Assembly: GCA_964523405.1 (NCBI GenBank)
Contig: CAZGAQ010000001.1
Coordinates: 186,001-250,000, forward strand
Source: CAZGAQ01 sp964523405
GTDB taxonomy: Bacteria; Planctomycetota; Phycisphaerae; UBA1845; Fen-1342
Direction: 5' to 3'
Length of the DNA: 64,000 nucleotides
Positions 1-8,843 of the stretch are shown one piece after another. The position numbers and the translations under genes are program-made. How positions within the stretch are numbered: position 1 is the first letter of the stretch; each line of letters begins with the position of its first letter. Below the pieces are notes generated by a model, which saw only the letters and a list, made by a program, of their open reading frames with translations, made no database searches and was not told where the DNA came from.

Positions 1-1
1 G

Positions 2-892
2 GCGTATGCGGCGACGCAGCCGCGCGGTGTCGGGCTGCTGGTGTTCACGGCGGCGGGGCTTGGAATGTCGCTGCCGTACGTGTTGCTCGCGGCGTTTCCG
101 GCGTGGCTGAAGCGCCTGCCGAAGCCTGGGCCGTGGATGGTGACGTTCAAGCAGGTGATGGGCTTCGCGCTGTTGGCCACGGTGGTATGGCTGCTGGGCG
201 TCATTGGCAAGCAGCGGGACGTGAGCGGCCTGACGTGGACGCTGGCGTTCTTCTGTTTCCTGGGCTTTGCGGCCTGGCTGATCGGGCGGATTCAGTGGAA
301 CTGGGATAGTGGGCGGCGGCTGCGCTACTGGACCGGGGCGGTGGCGGTTGCGGCGCTGGGGCTGTGGTTCTGCCTGCTGTACATGCATGATCTCCGGAAG
401 CCGCCCGTGGCGGCGGTGACCGCGGCGGGCGAGGGTCTCGGGCGGGCGGCGGAGCGGGCCATTGCGCGGACCGCGGCCGCCGAGTGGAACGACACGATTC
501 CCTGGCAGCCGTATCAGGCGGGGCTGGCGGAAGAGCTGGCGGCACGAGGCTACACGGTCTTCGTGGACTACACGGCGGACTGGTGCATCAACTGCAAAGC
601 CAACGAGACGACCGCGGTGAACATCCCGAGCACGCGGGCCTTGATGAAGAAGTTGGGGGTGATCCCCGTGCTGGCTGACTTTACGAAGCCCAGCGCGGAG
701 ATCCGCGCCGACCTGCTGAAGTTCAGGCACAACAGCGTGCCCATGAATCTGGTTTACCCGGCCGGTCGACCGTCGGGCGTGATGAGTCTCCCCGTGCTCC
801 TTACGCCGGGCATTGTCCAGGAAGCGCTGGACAAGGCCGGTCCTTCCCGCGTCAAGCCGGTGGTCGCGGCGGCGCGGTCCCAGCCGTCCTGA
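2..892 (+). CDS. DsbD-like thiol:disulfide interchange protein, C-terminal part (5' end outside window)
   Basis: The reading frame is open from the first bases, so the start lies upstream; 296 residues are visible. The visible part has about four hydrophobic membrane segments followed, after an Ala-rich linker, by a C-terminal thioredoxin-like domain with FVDYTADWCINCKANE, a C-x-x-C (CINC) redox motif. Membrane segments plus a C-terminal thioredoxin domain is the architecture of DsbD/ScsB proteins, which pass electrons from cytoplasmic thioredoxin across the inner membrane to periplasmic disulfide reductases or cytochrome c maturation. The transmembrane cysteine pair expected in DsbD would lie upstream of the window. 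The family call is secure; the exact partner is not. Confidence 0.85.
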   Translation, partial: AYAATQPRGVGLLVFTAAGLGMSLPYVLLAAFPAWLKRLPKPGPWMVTFKQVMGFALLATVVWLLGVIGKQRDVSGLTWTLAFFCFLGFAAWLIGRIQWNWDSGRRLRYWTGAVAVAALGLWFCLLYMHDLRKPPVAAVTAAGEGLGRAAERAIARTAAAEWNDTIPWQPYQAGLAEELAARGYTVFVDYTADWCINCKANETTAVNIPSTRALMKKLGVIPVLADFTKPSAEIRADLLKFRHNSVPMNLVYPAGRPSGVMSLPVLLTPGIVQEALDKAGPSRVKPVVAAARSQPS

Positions 893-1543
893 GCACATCC
901 GATGTTGGGCGCATTGTATGGTCATGCGGTAAACCCCTTGGTCGAGACCGGCCGATAACTACGACGTTGCTGGCCTTGGCGATGTGGACAACTTGCGCTC
1001 TGGCTGCGGCGACCCTGCGGGCAGAGGTGTCGTTGCACTCCGGGCAAGTCTCCCTTGCGGCCAGCCGGTAGACCCATGGACCGGATCGGCGCACAAATTC
1101 TTTATAGAGAGCCACTTGTGGTCCCGGTGCCGGACGCGCGATGTGAGCGTACGTCGTTTTGCGCCGGTTGGGTCGCCGTGTCGGCCTGCAGCGGGAGCCG
1201 GGGCGGGTCCTTTGTGTCCGAACAGAGTCAAAACGGGGGTAGTGGGTGGATCAAGGGGGCGGCGGCGCAACCGAGTGCAGTAGGGACGGTGGCGGGGTGG
1301 CGAAGTCGGCGGAATCCGTCGTAAGATTAGGTTACGCAAATGGTTAATGTGTCTGCGAGCCGCAGGATGGAATCGTTTTCGCGGGCCGACTTGCGCCGTG
1401 ATGTTGTGCGTAGACTGTCGTGCGCGGACACGATGGCAGTGTCAGGCTGTAAGTCACGCGAAGAACGAGTCTTACCCGGAGTTGACAGGTCCGATAGAAT
1501 TTGGCGGCGAGCCGGACATTGTGCTGCGTGCATCGGTGCTGGG
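893..1543. other. 651-bp spacer with no supported gene
   Basis: Several short open frames cross this region on both strands, but none has a convincing start, composition or family resemblance. Near the right end, TTGACA at 1482-1487 and TAGAAT at 1495-1500 are both good promoter half-sites, but they are only 7 bases apart. TTACCC at 1472-1477 lies 17 bases before TAGAAT and would be a weak -35. A promoter for the lipoprotein gene at 1544 is therefore plausible here but not proven. Confidence 0.5.
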
Positions 1544-2281
1544 ATGGCCGCAGTAACGTACGATCGCATCCGGGTGGCATTGTGTCTACTGCTGTGCGCT
1601 GGGTTGGCGGGCGTGCTGGCCGGCTGTGCGCAGAGCAACGCGAAGTCCGCCCCGCCGCCGCAGTACCCACCTTGCGTCCTGGTCGTGGCACCCGTGCTGA
1701 ACCTCAGCGGGGCGCGTGATGTCGATTCCCTGAAGCTCACGGACTTGTTGGCGTCGGAGTTTGTGTCCTTTCCGGGCACGACGGTCGTGCCGGTGAACCG
1801 CGTCCTGGCCGAGTTGCTGGCGCGCGGCAAGACGACGGTGGAGAGTCCGGAAGACGCGCTCGCGCTGGCGCGTGCGTTTGACGCCGATGCCGCGATTGTT
1901 GTGGCGCTGACGGAATACAACCCGTACGCGCCGCCGGTGGTGGGACTGGTGATGCAGTGGTACGACGCGCGCGGGGTCGGGGCTGCGGCGCGTGGGGCGC
2001 CGGTGGCCGCGCGGGAAATGCCGGCGCAAAATCCGCGGGGCGGGGCGGTGCCGCGTTGGCAGATTCAGCGTGTGTTCAACGCGGCGCAGGAAGAGGTGCA
2101 GGAGCAGGTGCAGCACTACGCGGATGAGCGGGACGGTCACCGCAGCCCGTATGGCTGGCGAAAATACCTCGAATCGCAGGAACTGTACGTCCGTTATTGT
2201 TGTTGGGCCCTCATCAAGACGATCAGAACGCTGGATCACGACGGTCGGGTCACCGTCGAGCCGAACGAGGCGCAGTCATGA
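1544..2281 (+). CDS. Predicted lipoprotein of unknown function
   Basis: This 245-residue protein starts MAAVTYDRIRVALCLLLC and has a lipobox ending LAGVLAGC, so it is probably exported and lipid-anchored. I chose the ATG at 1544 because it places the hydrophobic leader at the N terminus; the frame is open further upstream, but that stretch reads as non-coding. The mature part contains a segment around PCVLVVAPVLNLSGARD followed by DADAAIVVALTEYNP, reminiscent of lipoproteins that sum or scan envelope components, such as the LpoB/GNA1162-like fold. That resemblance is only suggestive. Its stop overlaps the start of the next gene (ATGA), so the two are translationally coupled. Confidence 0.7.
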   Translation: MAAVTYDRIRVALCLLLCAGLAGVLAGCAQSNAKSAPPPQYPPCVLVVAPVLNLSGARDVDSLKLTDLLASEFVSFPGTTVVPVNRVLAELLARGKTTVESPEDALALARAFDADAAIVVALTEYNPYAPPVVGLVMQWYDARGVGAAARGAPVAAREMPAQNPRGGAVPRWQIQRVFNAAQEEVQEQVQHYADERDGHRSPYGWRKYLESQELYVRYCCWALIKTIRTLDHDGRVTVEPNEAQS

Positions 2282-2490
2282 CCGCGACGCCACGTGCCTT
2301 GAGCATGATCAAAGGGCCGCACCGCTTCGTCTTTCGCTACGTGGAAGGCCGGGAAGCGGAGCTGCTCGCGAGCTTCGTCGCACTCGCCAACGATCCCGAG
2401 AGCGAGTTTGACTGGTTTGACGCTGCGGTGCTGAGCTACCAGATGGGGCAGCAGTTGACGCGTGCATGCGACGCCGTCGCCATGGAGTAG
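2278..2490 (+). CDS. Small protein (70 aa) coupled to the upstream lipoprotein
   Basis: The ATG overlaps the upstream stop codon in an ATGA junction at 2278-2281, the usual sign of translational coupling. The product begins MTATPRALSMIKG and is acidic in its middle (ANDPESEFDWFDAAVLSYQ). No signal peptide or membrane segment is visible, so it is probably cytoplasmic. I do not recognise a family. The coupling and the short distance to xerC suggest a real gene rather than a chance frame. Confidence 0.6.
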   Translation: MTATPRALSMIKGPHRFVFRYVEGREAELLASFVALANDPESEFDWFDAAVLSYQMGQQLTRACDAVAME

Positions 2491-2571
2491 GGGCGCAACG
2501 CGATGTGGAACACGCAGAAGTCGGACAGTTCCGGAAGGCCAACAACCATCGCCGAAAGTGATGAAAGACGT

Positions 2572-3576
2572 ATGAGCGAGCAGGCTAGCCTGGTACAACA
2601 GTTCATCAACTACCTCCGCGCGGAGCGGCACTTCTCCCCGCACACGGCGAAGTGCTATGCCGCGGACCTCCAGCAGTTCTGCGGCTACCTGTGTACCCTG
2701 AAGGGCCAGGTCCGCGAGGGTGCCAACGGCAATGGCAACGGCCAGGGCGGGGCACAGCTCGATCTGTCGAAGATCGCGCCGCCGCCCGAGGTGTCCGGCG
2801 AAGAGCTGAACCGGCGGCTGCTGCTGGTGGAAACGGACGACGTGCGGGCCTTCATGTCGCTGTTGCGGGACAACAACTACTGCAAGAGCACGGTGGCCCG
2901 GAAGCTGGCGACGCTGCGGAGCTTCTACAAGTTCCTCGTGCGGCGCAGCTACCTGAGCAGCAACCCCGTAGCGCTCATCCGCACGCCGAAGCAGGACAAG
3001 CGGCTGCCGAAATACCTGGAGGTCGAGCAGATCGAGAAGCTGCTGGCCAATCCGGACACGACGACGCTGCTGGGGGCCCGCGATCGGGCGATGCTGGAGA
3101 CGCTGTACTCGACGGGCATGCGCGTGAGCGAGCTGATCGCGCTGAACGTCAACGATGTGGACCTGACCAACAGCGTCGTCCGCATCAACGGCAAGGGCAA
3201 GAAGCGTCGCGTGATTCCGCTGGGCCCCGGCGCGGTGCAGACGATCCTGCACTTCCTGGATCTGCGCCGCAACAGCCCGCGCAGCGGCACCTTCGACACC
3301 GAGGCCCTGTTCATCAACAAGCACGGGCAGCGGCTGAGTACCCGCAGCGTCCGCCGCAAGCTGGACAAGTACCTGCTGGAGGCCGGACTGGACCTGTCGG
3401 TCAGCCCGCACACGCTGCGGCACAGCTTTGCCACGCACATGCTGCAGCGCGGGGCCGACCTGCGAAGTGTGCAGGAGATGCTCGGTCACCAGAGTCTGAG
3501 CACGACCCAGATCTATACGCACCTGACCGGGGATTCGGTCAAGGAAGCCTACAACAAGGCCCACCCACGGGCCTGA
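2572..3576 (+). CDS. xerD: Tyrosine recombinase, XerC/XerD family
   Basis: A 334-residue site-specific recombinase that would resolve chromosome dimers at a dif site. The N-terminal SAM-like core-binding domain is seen in VQQFINYLRAERHFSPHTAK. The catalytic domain carries the arginine in TGMRVSELIAL, a lysine region GKGKKRRVIPL, the HTLRHSFATHML motif (His-x-x-Arg) and LGHQSLSTTQIYTHL with the nucleophilic tyrosine, so all catalytic residues are present. I start at 2572 because MSEQASLVQQF matches the usual Xer N terminus. An ATG at 2503 with AGGGG upstream would add 23 residues. A Gly/Asn-rich insertion of about 40 residues (GANGNGNGQGGAQL) interrupts the N-terminal domain. XerC versus XerD cannot be decided, so the symbol is tentative. 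Confidence 0.88.
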   Translation: MSEQASLVQQFINYLRAERHFSPHTAKCYAADLQQFCGYLCTLKGQVREGANGNGNGQGGAQLDLSKIAPPPEVSGEELNRRLLLVETDDVRAFMSLLRDNNYCKSTVARKLATLRSFYKFLVRRSYLSSNPVALIRTPKQDKRLPKYLEVEQIEKLLANPDTTTLLGARDRAMLETLYSTGMRVSELIALNVNDVDLTNSVVRINGKGKKRRVIPLGPGAVQTILHFLDLRRNSPRSGTFDTEALFINKHGQRLSTRSVRRKLDKYLLEAGLDLSVSPHTLRHSFATHMLQRGADLRSVQEMLGHQSLSTTQIYTHLTGDSVKEAYNKAHPRA

Positions 3577-3623
3577 CGCCGCGGAACCGCCGCCGGGACC
3601 CGCCCGGCACGAACAGACAAAGA

Positions 3624-3659
3624 AAGCGCCGGACCACCGGGTCCGGCGCTTCTTTTTTT
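3624..3659. terminator. Strong rho-independent terminator after xer, shared with convergent flp
   Basis: AAGCGCCGGACC (3624-3635) pairs perfectly with GGTCCGGCGCTT (3640-3651) across the loop ACCG, and a T7 run (3653-3659) follows. The opposite strand reads into TTTCTTTG, so the hairpin can also stop transcription from the convergent pilin gene. Confidence 0.9.
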
Positions 3660-3709
3660 CCGGCTCGTGACACGCCGCCGCAGCCTGCGGCCGCGTGGCC
3701 CGCCGACCG

Positions 3710-3889
3710 TCAGGTCGGCATCGTCGCATCAATGGCTTGGTACAAACCGTACATCCGCTCGCCGATCGAGCGGATCGAGGCCATGGCGATGAGCACGATC
3801 AGGCCCAGCAAGATGGCGTATTCGGTGCCGCTGGGGCCCTGCTCGTCACGTAGCAGGTGTCGCAATCTGGCCAGGATTTGCCGGCACAT
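3710..3889 (-). CDS. Flp/Fap-type type IVb pilin
   Basis: A 59-residue prepilin. A short basic leader (MCRQILARLRHLLRDEQ) is followed by GPSGTEYAILLGLIVLIA, with the conserved Glu-Tyr pair near the processing site and a single hydrophobic helix, as in Flp pilins cleaved by TadV-like peptidases. The ATG at 3889 is preceded by GGGAG at a good distance; a frame extension upstream lacks such a site. The product would be assembled into Tad pili for adhesion. No tad assembly genes lie nearby, so this is an orphan pilin locus in this window. It converges with xer on a shared terminator. Confidence 0.85.
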   Translation of the reverse strand: MCRQILARLRHLLRDEQGPSGTEYAILLGLIVLIAMASIRSIGERMYGLYQAIDATMPT

Positions 3890-4115
3890 GGGACTACTCC
3901 CGTTGGAGACACGATCGAGCACTAAGGATAGGGTACAAATCGAATGCCCGTGGCGGGAAAAAAAGGCCGGCGGCGCGCTGGGCCAGGAAGCGGGTGCCCG
4001 CGCGGCGGCTGGGGCGGTGGGGCGGGGCGGGGCGGGATGGCCCGATTAGCGGACGGGCGGGCCGGGCGGTTGGGGGGCAACTGGCGGAACCCTGCCGGGT
4101 TAGCGGACTTGCGCG

Positions 4116-4121
4116 TACAAT
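4116..4121 (+). promoter_or_regulatory. Candidate -10 box of the RND operon
   Basis: TACAAT lies 60 bases before the adaptor start, in an otherwise G-rich leader. No convincing -35 is seen 16-18 bases upstream, so the site is tentative. Confidence 0.3.
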
Positions 4122-4180
4122 CCCACACTGCGCGCCGCCGTTGTCTCCGTGGTGGCGGCACGCGACACAGGAATACCGAA

Positions 4181-5398
4181 ATGAGCAAGCTGTGGCGCTG
4201 CTTCTGCCGCGTGGCCGGCGTGAGTCGGGCCTTGCGGGCGCGGTGTGTGCTGGGACTGGTGGTCGGTGTCGGGGTGCTGGGGCAGGCCGGGTGCGAGCGG
4301 AAAACGGCGGCCGGTGCGCCGGAGCCCACGACGCGTCCGGCCGTGCCGGTGACGGTGGCCGAGGCGCAGCGAGCGGATGTGCCCGTGGAGCTGCGGGTGA
4401 TTGCACGCGGGGAGGCTTACCGGACGGTGACGGTGCGGCCGCAGGTGGCGGGACAGCTGACGCGGCTGCATTTTGAGGAAGGGCAGGACGTACGCGAGGG
4501 GGAATTGTTGTTCAGCCTGGACGCGCGCACGTTTGAGGCGACCTTGCTGCAGGCGCAGGGTGCCCTGGCGCGGGACAGCGCGCTGGCGCGCGATGCCCGG
4601 AGCGAGGCGAACCGGCAGACGGAGCTGTACAAGCAGAACGTGGCGGCCCCGCGCGAGTACGAGTCGGCCGTGGCGCAGGCGGATGCGGCGGAGGCGACGG
4701 TGCAGGCGGACCAGGCGCAAGTCGACTTTGCGCGGGCGCAGGTGGAGTACTGCTCGATCCGGGCGCCGATTTCGGGGCGTACGGGCGCGCGGTTGACCGA
4801 CGTCGGCAACGTCGTCAAGGCGAATGAGACGCAGCTCGTGGTGATCAACCAGATCAGCCCGATTTTCGTGACGTTCGCGGTGCCGGAGGCGCAGCTTGCG
4901 GAGATCAAGCGGCACCAGGCCGAGCGTGTGCTGCGGGTGCGGGCGGAGTTCCCCACCGCGGCGGAGGGGCCGGCCGAGATCGGCGAGTTGACGTTCATCG
5001 ATAATCAGGTGAACGCCAGCACGGGCATGATCACGCTCAAGGGGACTTTCGGGAACGAGCGGCGACGGCTGTGGCCGGGGCAATACGTGACCGCGGTGCT
5101 GGAGATTACGACGCGTCCACAGGCGGTGGTGGTGCCGACGCGGGCCGTGCAGATCGGACAGACGGGGCAGTTTGTGTACGTCGTGGGCGCGGATGACCAG
5201 GTTGAGCTGCGGATGGTGAAGGCGGGCCCGGAGTACGCGAACCGGATGGTGTTGGAGGAGGGGGTGGCGCCGGGCGAGCGCGTGATTACCGAAGGGCACC
5301 TGCGGGTGGTGCCGGGAGCGAAGGTGCAGGTGCGCCCGGCGGGCGGGGCGCCGACGGAGCCGAGCGGGGCGCCGACGAGCGCGGAGAGCCACGGATGA
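4181..5398 (+). CDS. RND efflux periplasmic adaptor (membrane fusion protein)
   Basis: The 405-residue adaptor of a tripartite efflux pump. It has an N-terminal hydrophobic leader ending LGQAGC, a lipobox-like sequence, so it is probably anchored to the inner membrane. The biotinyl-lipoyl-like half-motif VRPQVAGQLTRLHFEEGQ, an alpha-helical hairpin rich in Ala, Gln and Glu (SALARDARSEANRQTELY), and the second lipoyl half CSIRAPISGRTGARL are in canonical order, followed by the beta-barrel and membrane-proximal domains. I start at 4181 because AGGA precedes it by 8 bases and the leader follows directly. The stop overlaps the pump gene by four bases (ATGA), so both are made from one message. Confidence 0.92.
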   Translation: MSKLWRCFCRVAGVSRALRARCVLGLVVGVGVLGQAGCERKTAAGAPEPTTRPAVPVTVAEAQRADVPVELRVIARGEAYRTVTVRPQVAGQLTRLHFEEGQDVREGELLFSLDARTFEATLLQAQGALARDSALARDARSEANRQTELYKQNVAAPREYESAVAQADAAEATVQADQAQVDFARAQVEYCSIRAPISGRTGARLTDVGNVVKANETQLVVINQISPIFVTFAVPEAQLAEIKRHQAERVLRVRAEFPTAAEGPAEIGELTFIDNQVNASTGMITLKGTFGNERRRLWPGQYVTAVLEITTRPQAVVVPTRAVQIGQTGQFVYVVGADDQVELRMVKAGPEYANRMVLEEGVAPGERVITEGHLRVVPGAKVQVRPAGGAPTEPSGAPTSAESHG

Positions 5399-8300
5399 AC
5401 ATCGCCGAACCGTTCATTCGCCGGCCGGTGATGACCACGCTGGTGATGGCCTCGCTGCTCGTGTTTGGGGGGATCGCGTACCGGCATCTGCCGGTGAGCG
5501 ACCTGCCGAACGTGGACAATCCGACGATTGCGGTGTCGGCGTCGCTGCCGGGGGCGAGCCCGGAGACGATGGCGGCCTCGGTGGCGATGCCGCTGGAGCG
5601 GGAGTTCTCGACGATCGCGGGCATCGACTCGATGACGTCGACGAGCACCCTGGGGGGGACGTCGATCACGGTGAACTTCGTGTTGAGCCGGAACATCGAC
5701 GCGGCGGCGCAAGATGTGCAGGCGGCGATCTCGCGGGCGAGTCGGCGTCTGCCCCCGAACATGCCGACGCCGCCGTCGTACCGCAAGGTGAATCCGGCGG
5801 ACCAGCCGGTGCTGTTTCTGGCGCTCACGGCGCCGACGCTGCCCCTGTACGAGCTGAACGAGTACGCGGACACGCTGATGGCGCAGCGCATCTCGATGGT
5901 GTCGGGCGTGGCCCAGGTAAACATCTACGGTTCGCAGAAGTTCGCGGTGCGGGTGCAGCTCGACCCGCGCGAGCTCGCGGCGCGCGGCATCGGGATCGAC
6001 GAGGTCGAAAACGCGGTGCGCAACGCCAACGTGAACCTGCCGACCGGCACGCTGTACGGCGACAGCCGCGCCCTGACGCTGGAGGCGACCGGGCAGCTGT
6101 TGAAGGCAGAAGGCTATCGGCCGCTGATCGTGGCCTATCGCGACGGGCATCCGGTGCAGCTCGCGGCGCTGGGGCGGGTGGTCGACAGCGTGGAGAACGA
6201 CAAGACGGCGGCGTGGTTCAACCGCCAGCGCGGCATCGTGCTGGCCATCCAGAAGCAGCCGGGGACGAACACGGTCGAGGTGGTGGACGCGGTCAAGCGG
6301 TTGCTGCCGCGCTTCGCGGATCAGTTGCCGGCGGGGGTGACGATCAGCGAGCTGTATGACCGGTCGGCATCGATCCGGGATGCGGTCAACGACGTGAAGT
6401 TCACGCTGTGGCTGACGCTGGGGCTGGTCATTCTGGTGATCTTCCTGTTTTTGCGGAACCTGCGGGCGACAATCATTCCGAGTATCGCGATTCCGATGTC
6501 GCTGGTGGGGACGTTTGCGCTGATGTACCTGCTGGGGTTCAGCCTGGACAACCTGTCGCTGATGGCGCTGACGCTGTCGGTGGGGTTTGTTGTCGACGAC
6601 GCGATCGTCATGCTGGAAAACTGCGTGCGGCACATGGAGCTGGGACAGGCGCGGCTGGCGGCGGCGCTCAGCGGATCGCGGGAGATCGGTTTCACGATCG
6701 TGTCGATGACGTTGTCGCTGGTGGCGGTGTTCATCCCGGTGCTGTTCATGGGCGGGCTGGTGGGGAGGCTCTTGAACGAGTTTGCGATCACGATCAGCAT
6801 CGCGATTCTGGCGTCGGGCGTGGTGTCGCTGACGCTGACGCCGATGCTGTGCAGCCGCTGGCTCAGGCACGAAAGCGAGGTGCGGCACGGCGCGTGGTAC
6901 CGGGCCTCGGAGTCCGTGTTCAACGGGATCCTGGCGTTCTACGAACGGGGGCTGCGCGGGGCGCTGCGCTGGAAGTGGCTGACGCTGCTGATCTCCGCGG
7001 CAGTGCTGGGCGCCACGGGCTGGCTGTTCGTGCGCGTGCCGAAAGGCTTCCTGCCAAGCGAGGACACGGGTCGGATCATGATGCCGACCGAGGCGGCCGA
7101 GGGCGTTTCGTTCGAAGAGATGCGCCGGCTGCAACTCCAACTGGCCGACATTGTGGCCGCGCAGCCGTATGTCGACTCGTTCATGTGCAGCATCGGGCAG
7201 GGGCCGGGCGGGACGGCGGGCACGCTGAACAACGGCAACATGATGATTCGGCTCAAGCCGCGTGCCGAGCGTCGGCGACACGCGGACGCGATCATCCAGG
7301 AACTGCGGGGGAAGCTGGCGGTCGTGCCGGGCATTCGGGCCTACCCGCAGAACATTCCGCCGATTCGCGTGGGCGGGCAGTTCACGCGCAGCCAGTACCA
7401 GTACACCCTGTCGGGCCCGAACGTGGACGAGCTGTACGCGGCGGCGCCACGGCTGGCCGAGCGAATGCGGGCGCTGGACGGTTTTCAGGACGTCAACATG
7501 GATCTGCAGATACGGAATCCGCAGGTCAGCATCCAGATCGACCGCGACCGGGCGGCGACGCTGGGGATCAGCGCGAACCGGATCGAGGCGGCGCTGGCGG
7601 ACGCGTATGCCTCGCAGCAGATTTCCACGATCTACGCCCCAAACAACCAGTACCAGGTGATCATCGAGCTGGCGGACGAGTTCCAGGTGGACCTGTCGAC
7701 GCTCAAGCTGCTGTACGTGCGGTCGGACCAGGGGGCGCTGGTGCCGCTGAACGTGGTGGCGCGATTGGTGCCGGACGTTGGGCCGCTCTCGGTGAATCAC
7801 TCCGGGCAGTTGCCGTCGGTGACGATCTCGTTCAACCTGCGGCCGGGCACGTCGCTGGGCGCGGCAACGGAGCAGGTGGACGCGCTGGCGCGTGAGCTGC
7901 TGCCGGAGGGCATCAGCACGACGTTCCAGGGCACCGCGCAGGCCTTCCAGGCGTCGCTGGCGAACCTGAAGGTGCTGCTGATCGTGGCGGTGCTCGTGAT
8001 CTACATCGTGCTGGGCATCTTGTACGAGAGCTTCATTCACCCCATCACGATCCTGTCCGCGTTGCCGTTCGCGGGGTTTGGGGCGCTCGTCACGCTGCAG
8101 CTCTTCCACGTGGAGCTGAGTCTGTACGCCTTCGTCGGCGTCATCATGCTGATCGGGCTGGTCAAGAAAAACGGCATCATGATGATCGACTTCGCGCTGG
8201 AAGCGCAGCGGAACGAAGGCAAGAGTCCGCGCGACGCGATCTACGAGGCGTGCGTCATCCGCTTTCGGCCGATCATGATGACGACGATGGCGGCCCTGAC

Positions 8301-8535
8301 CGGGACGCTGCCGATCGCGCTGGGGTACGGGGCGGGCGCGGAGTCGCGGCAGCCCCTGGGCCTGGCGGTGGTCGGCGGGTTGCTGTTCTCGCAATTGCTG
8401 ACGCTGTACGTGACGCCGGTGTTCTACCTGTACATGGAGTCGCTGCGCGGGTGGTTCGGGCGGCGCCGCGGTCGCAAGGCGGATGAACCAGCCGCGGGCG
8501 AGCGGGCGGTGTTGGAGCCGGTGGGGGGCCGGTAG
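5395..8535 (+). CDS. RND multidrug efflux pump, HAE1 family (AcrB/MdtB/MdtC-like)
   Basis: A 1046-residue inner-membrane proton/drug antiporter, typical length for the family. The start MNIAEPFIRRPVMTTLVM is the standard first helix. The proton-relay aspartates are in TM4 (SVGFVVDDAIVMLEN) and the lysine is in TM10 (GLVKKNGIMMIDFAL). Two large periplasmic loops follow TM1 and TM7, including LPNVDNPTIAVSASLPGASP, which is closer to MdtB/MdtC than to AcrB. It overlaps the adaptor gene by four bases. No TolC-like channel gene follows, so the outer-membrane partner must be encoded elsewhere. The substrate cannot be inferred. Confidence 0.95.
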   Translation: MNIAEPFIRRPVMTTLVMASLLVFGGIAYRHLPVSDLPNVDNPTIAVSASLPGASPETMAASVAMPLEREFSTIAGIDSMTSTSTLGGTSITVNFVLSRNIDAAAQDVQAAISRASRRLPPNMPTPPSYRKVNPADQPVLFLALTAPTLPLYELNEYADTLMAQRISMVSGVAQVNIYGSQKFAVRVQLDPRELAARGIGIDEVENAVRNANVNLPTGTLYGDSRALTLEATGQLLKAEGYRPLIVAYRDGHPVQLAALGRVVDSVENDKTAAWFNRQRGIVLAIQKQPGTNTVEVVDAVKRLLPRFADQLPAGVTISELYDRSASIRDAVNDVKFTLWLTLGLVILVIFLFLRNLRATIIPSIAIPMSLVGTFALMYLLGFSLDNLSLMALTLSVGFVVDDAIVMLENCVRHMELGQARLAAALSGSREIGFTIVSMTLSLVAVFIPVLFMGGLVGRLLNEFAITISIAILASGVVSLTLTPMLCSRWLRHESEVRHGAWYRASESVFNGILAFYERGLRGALRWKWLTLLISAAVLGATGWLFVRVPKGFLPSEDTGRIMMPTEAAEGVSFEEMRRLQLQLADIVAAQPYVDSFMCSIGQGPGGTAGTLNNGNMMIRLKPRAERRRHADAIIQELRGKLAVVPGIRAYPQNIPPIRVGGQFTRSQYQYTLSGPNVDELYAAAPRLAERMRALDGFQDVNMDLQIRNPQVSIQIDRDRAATLGISANRIEAALADAYASQQISTIYAPNNQYQVIIELADEFQVDLSTLKLLYVRSDQGALVPLNVVARLVPDVGPLSVNHSGQLPSVTISFNLRPGTSLGAATEQVDALARELLPEGISTTFQGTAQAFQASLANLKVLLIVAVLVIYIVLGILYESFIHPITILSALPFAGFGALVTLQLFHVELSLYAFVGVIMLIGLVKKNGIMMIDFALEAQRNEGKSPRDAIYEACVIRFRPIMMTTMAALTGTLPIALGYGAGAESRQPLGLAVVGGLLFSQLLTLYVTPVFYLYMESLRGWFGRRRGRKADEPAAGERAVLEPVGGR

Positions 8536-8843
8536 CGGCGGCGCGGGCGGCGTCGGGGGCGTCCGTGCCGGGCAACGCCGCCCTTGTGCTCGATGCGGGT
8601 GCGGCGAGGCAGAGCCTTGCGGCCCGAAAAGGTCGGGTGCGGCGGGGCAAGTTGAAGGTGTCGGGCGCGCCTCCTATCATCATGCTCAATCGCGCGCGGC
8701 GCGCGCTCGGGCGTTTCCTGTTGGTTGACTCAGTCTTGCCGGTTGTGGGTCGTGGTGGCCCCGGGCGAAAGGCGGCGATCGGCAGAAACGTTTCAGTCCC
8801 GGGTATTTCCGCGTGTTGCCGCCCGCCAGGAGCACTGGGCACC
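8536..8843. other. 308-bp spacer with no supported gene
   Basis: An open frame continues back from the glycosidase into this spacer, but it has no ribosome binding site and no family match. TTGACT at 8725-8730 resembles a -35, but no -10 lies 16-18 bases downstream. Nothing else is evident. Confidence 0.45.

Noticed and set aside
5005..8394. A 1129-codon open frame on the minus strand across the RND genes
   Set aside because: It mirrors the adaptor and pump genes, reads as Arg/His/Gln-rich low-complexity text, and results from high GC with few stops.
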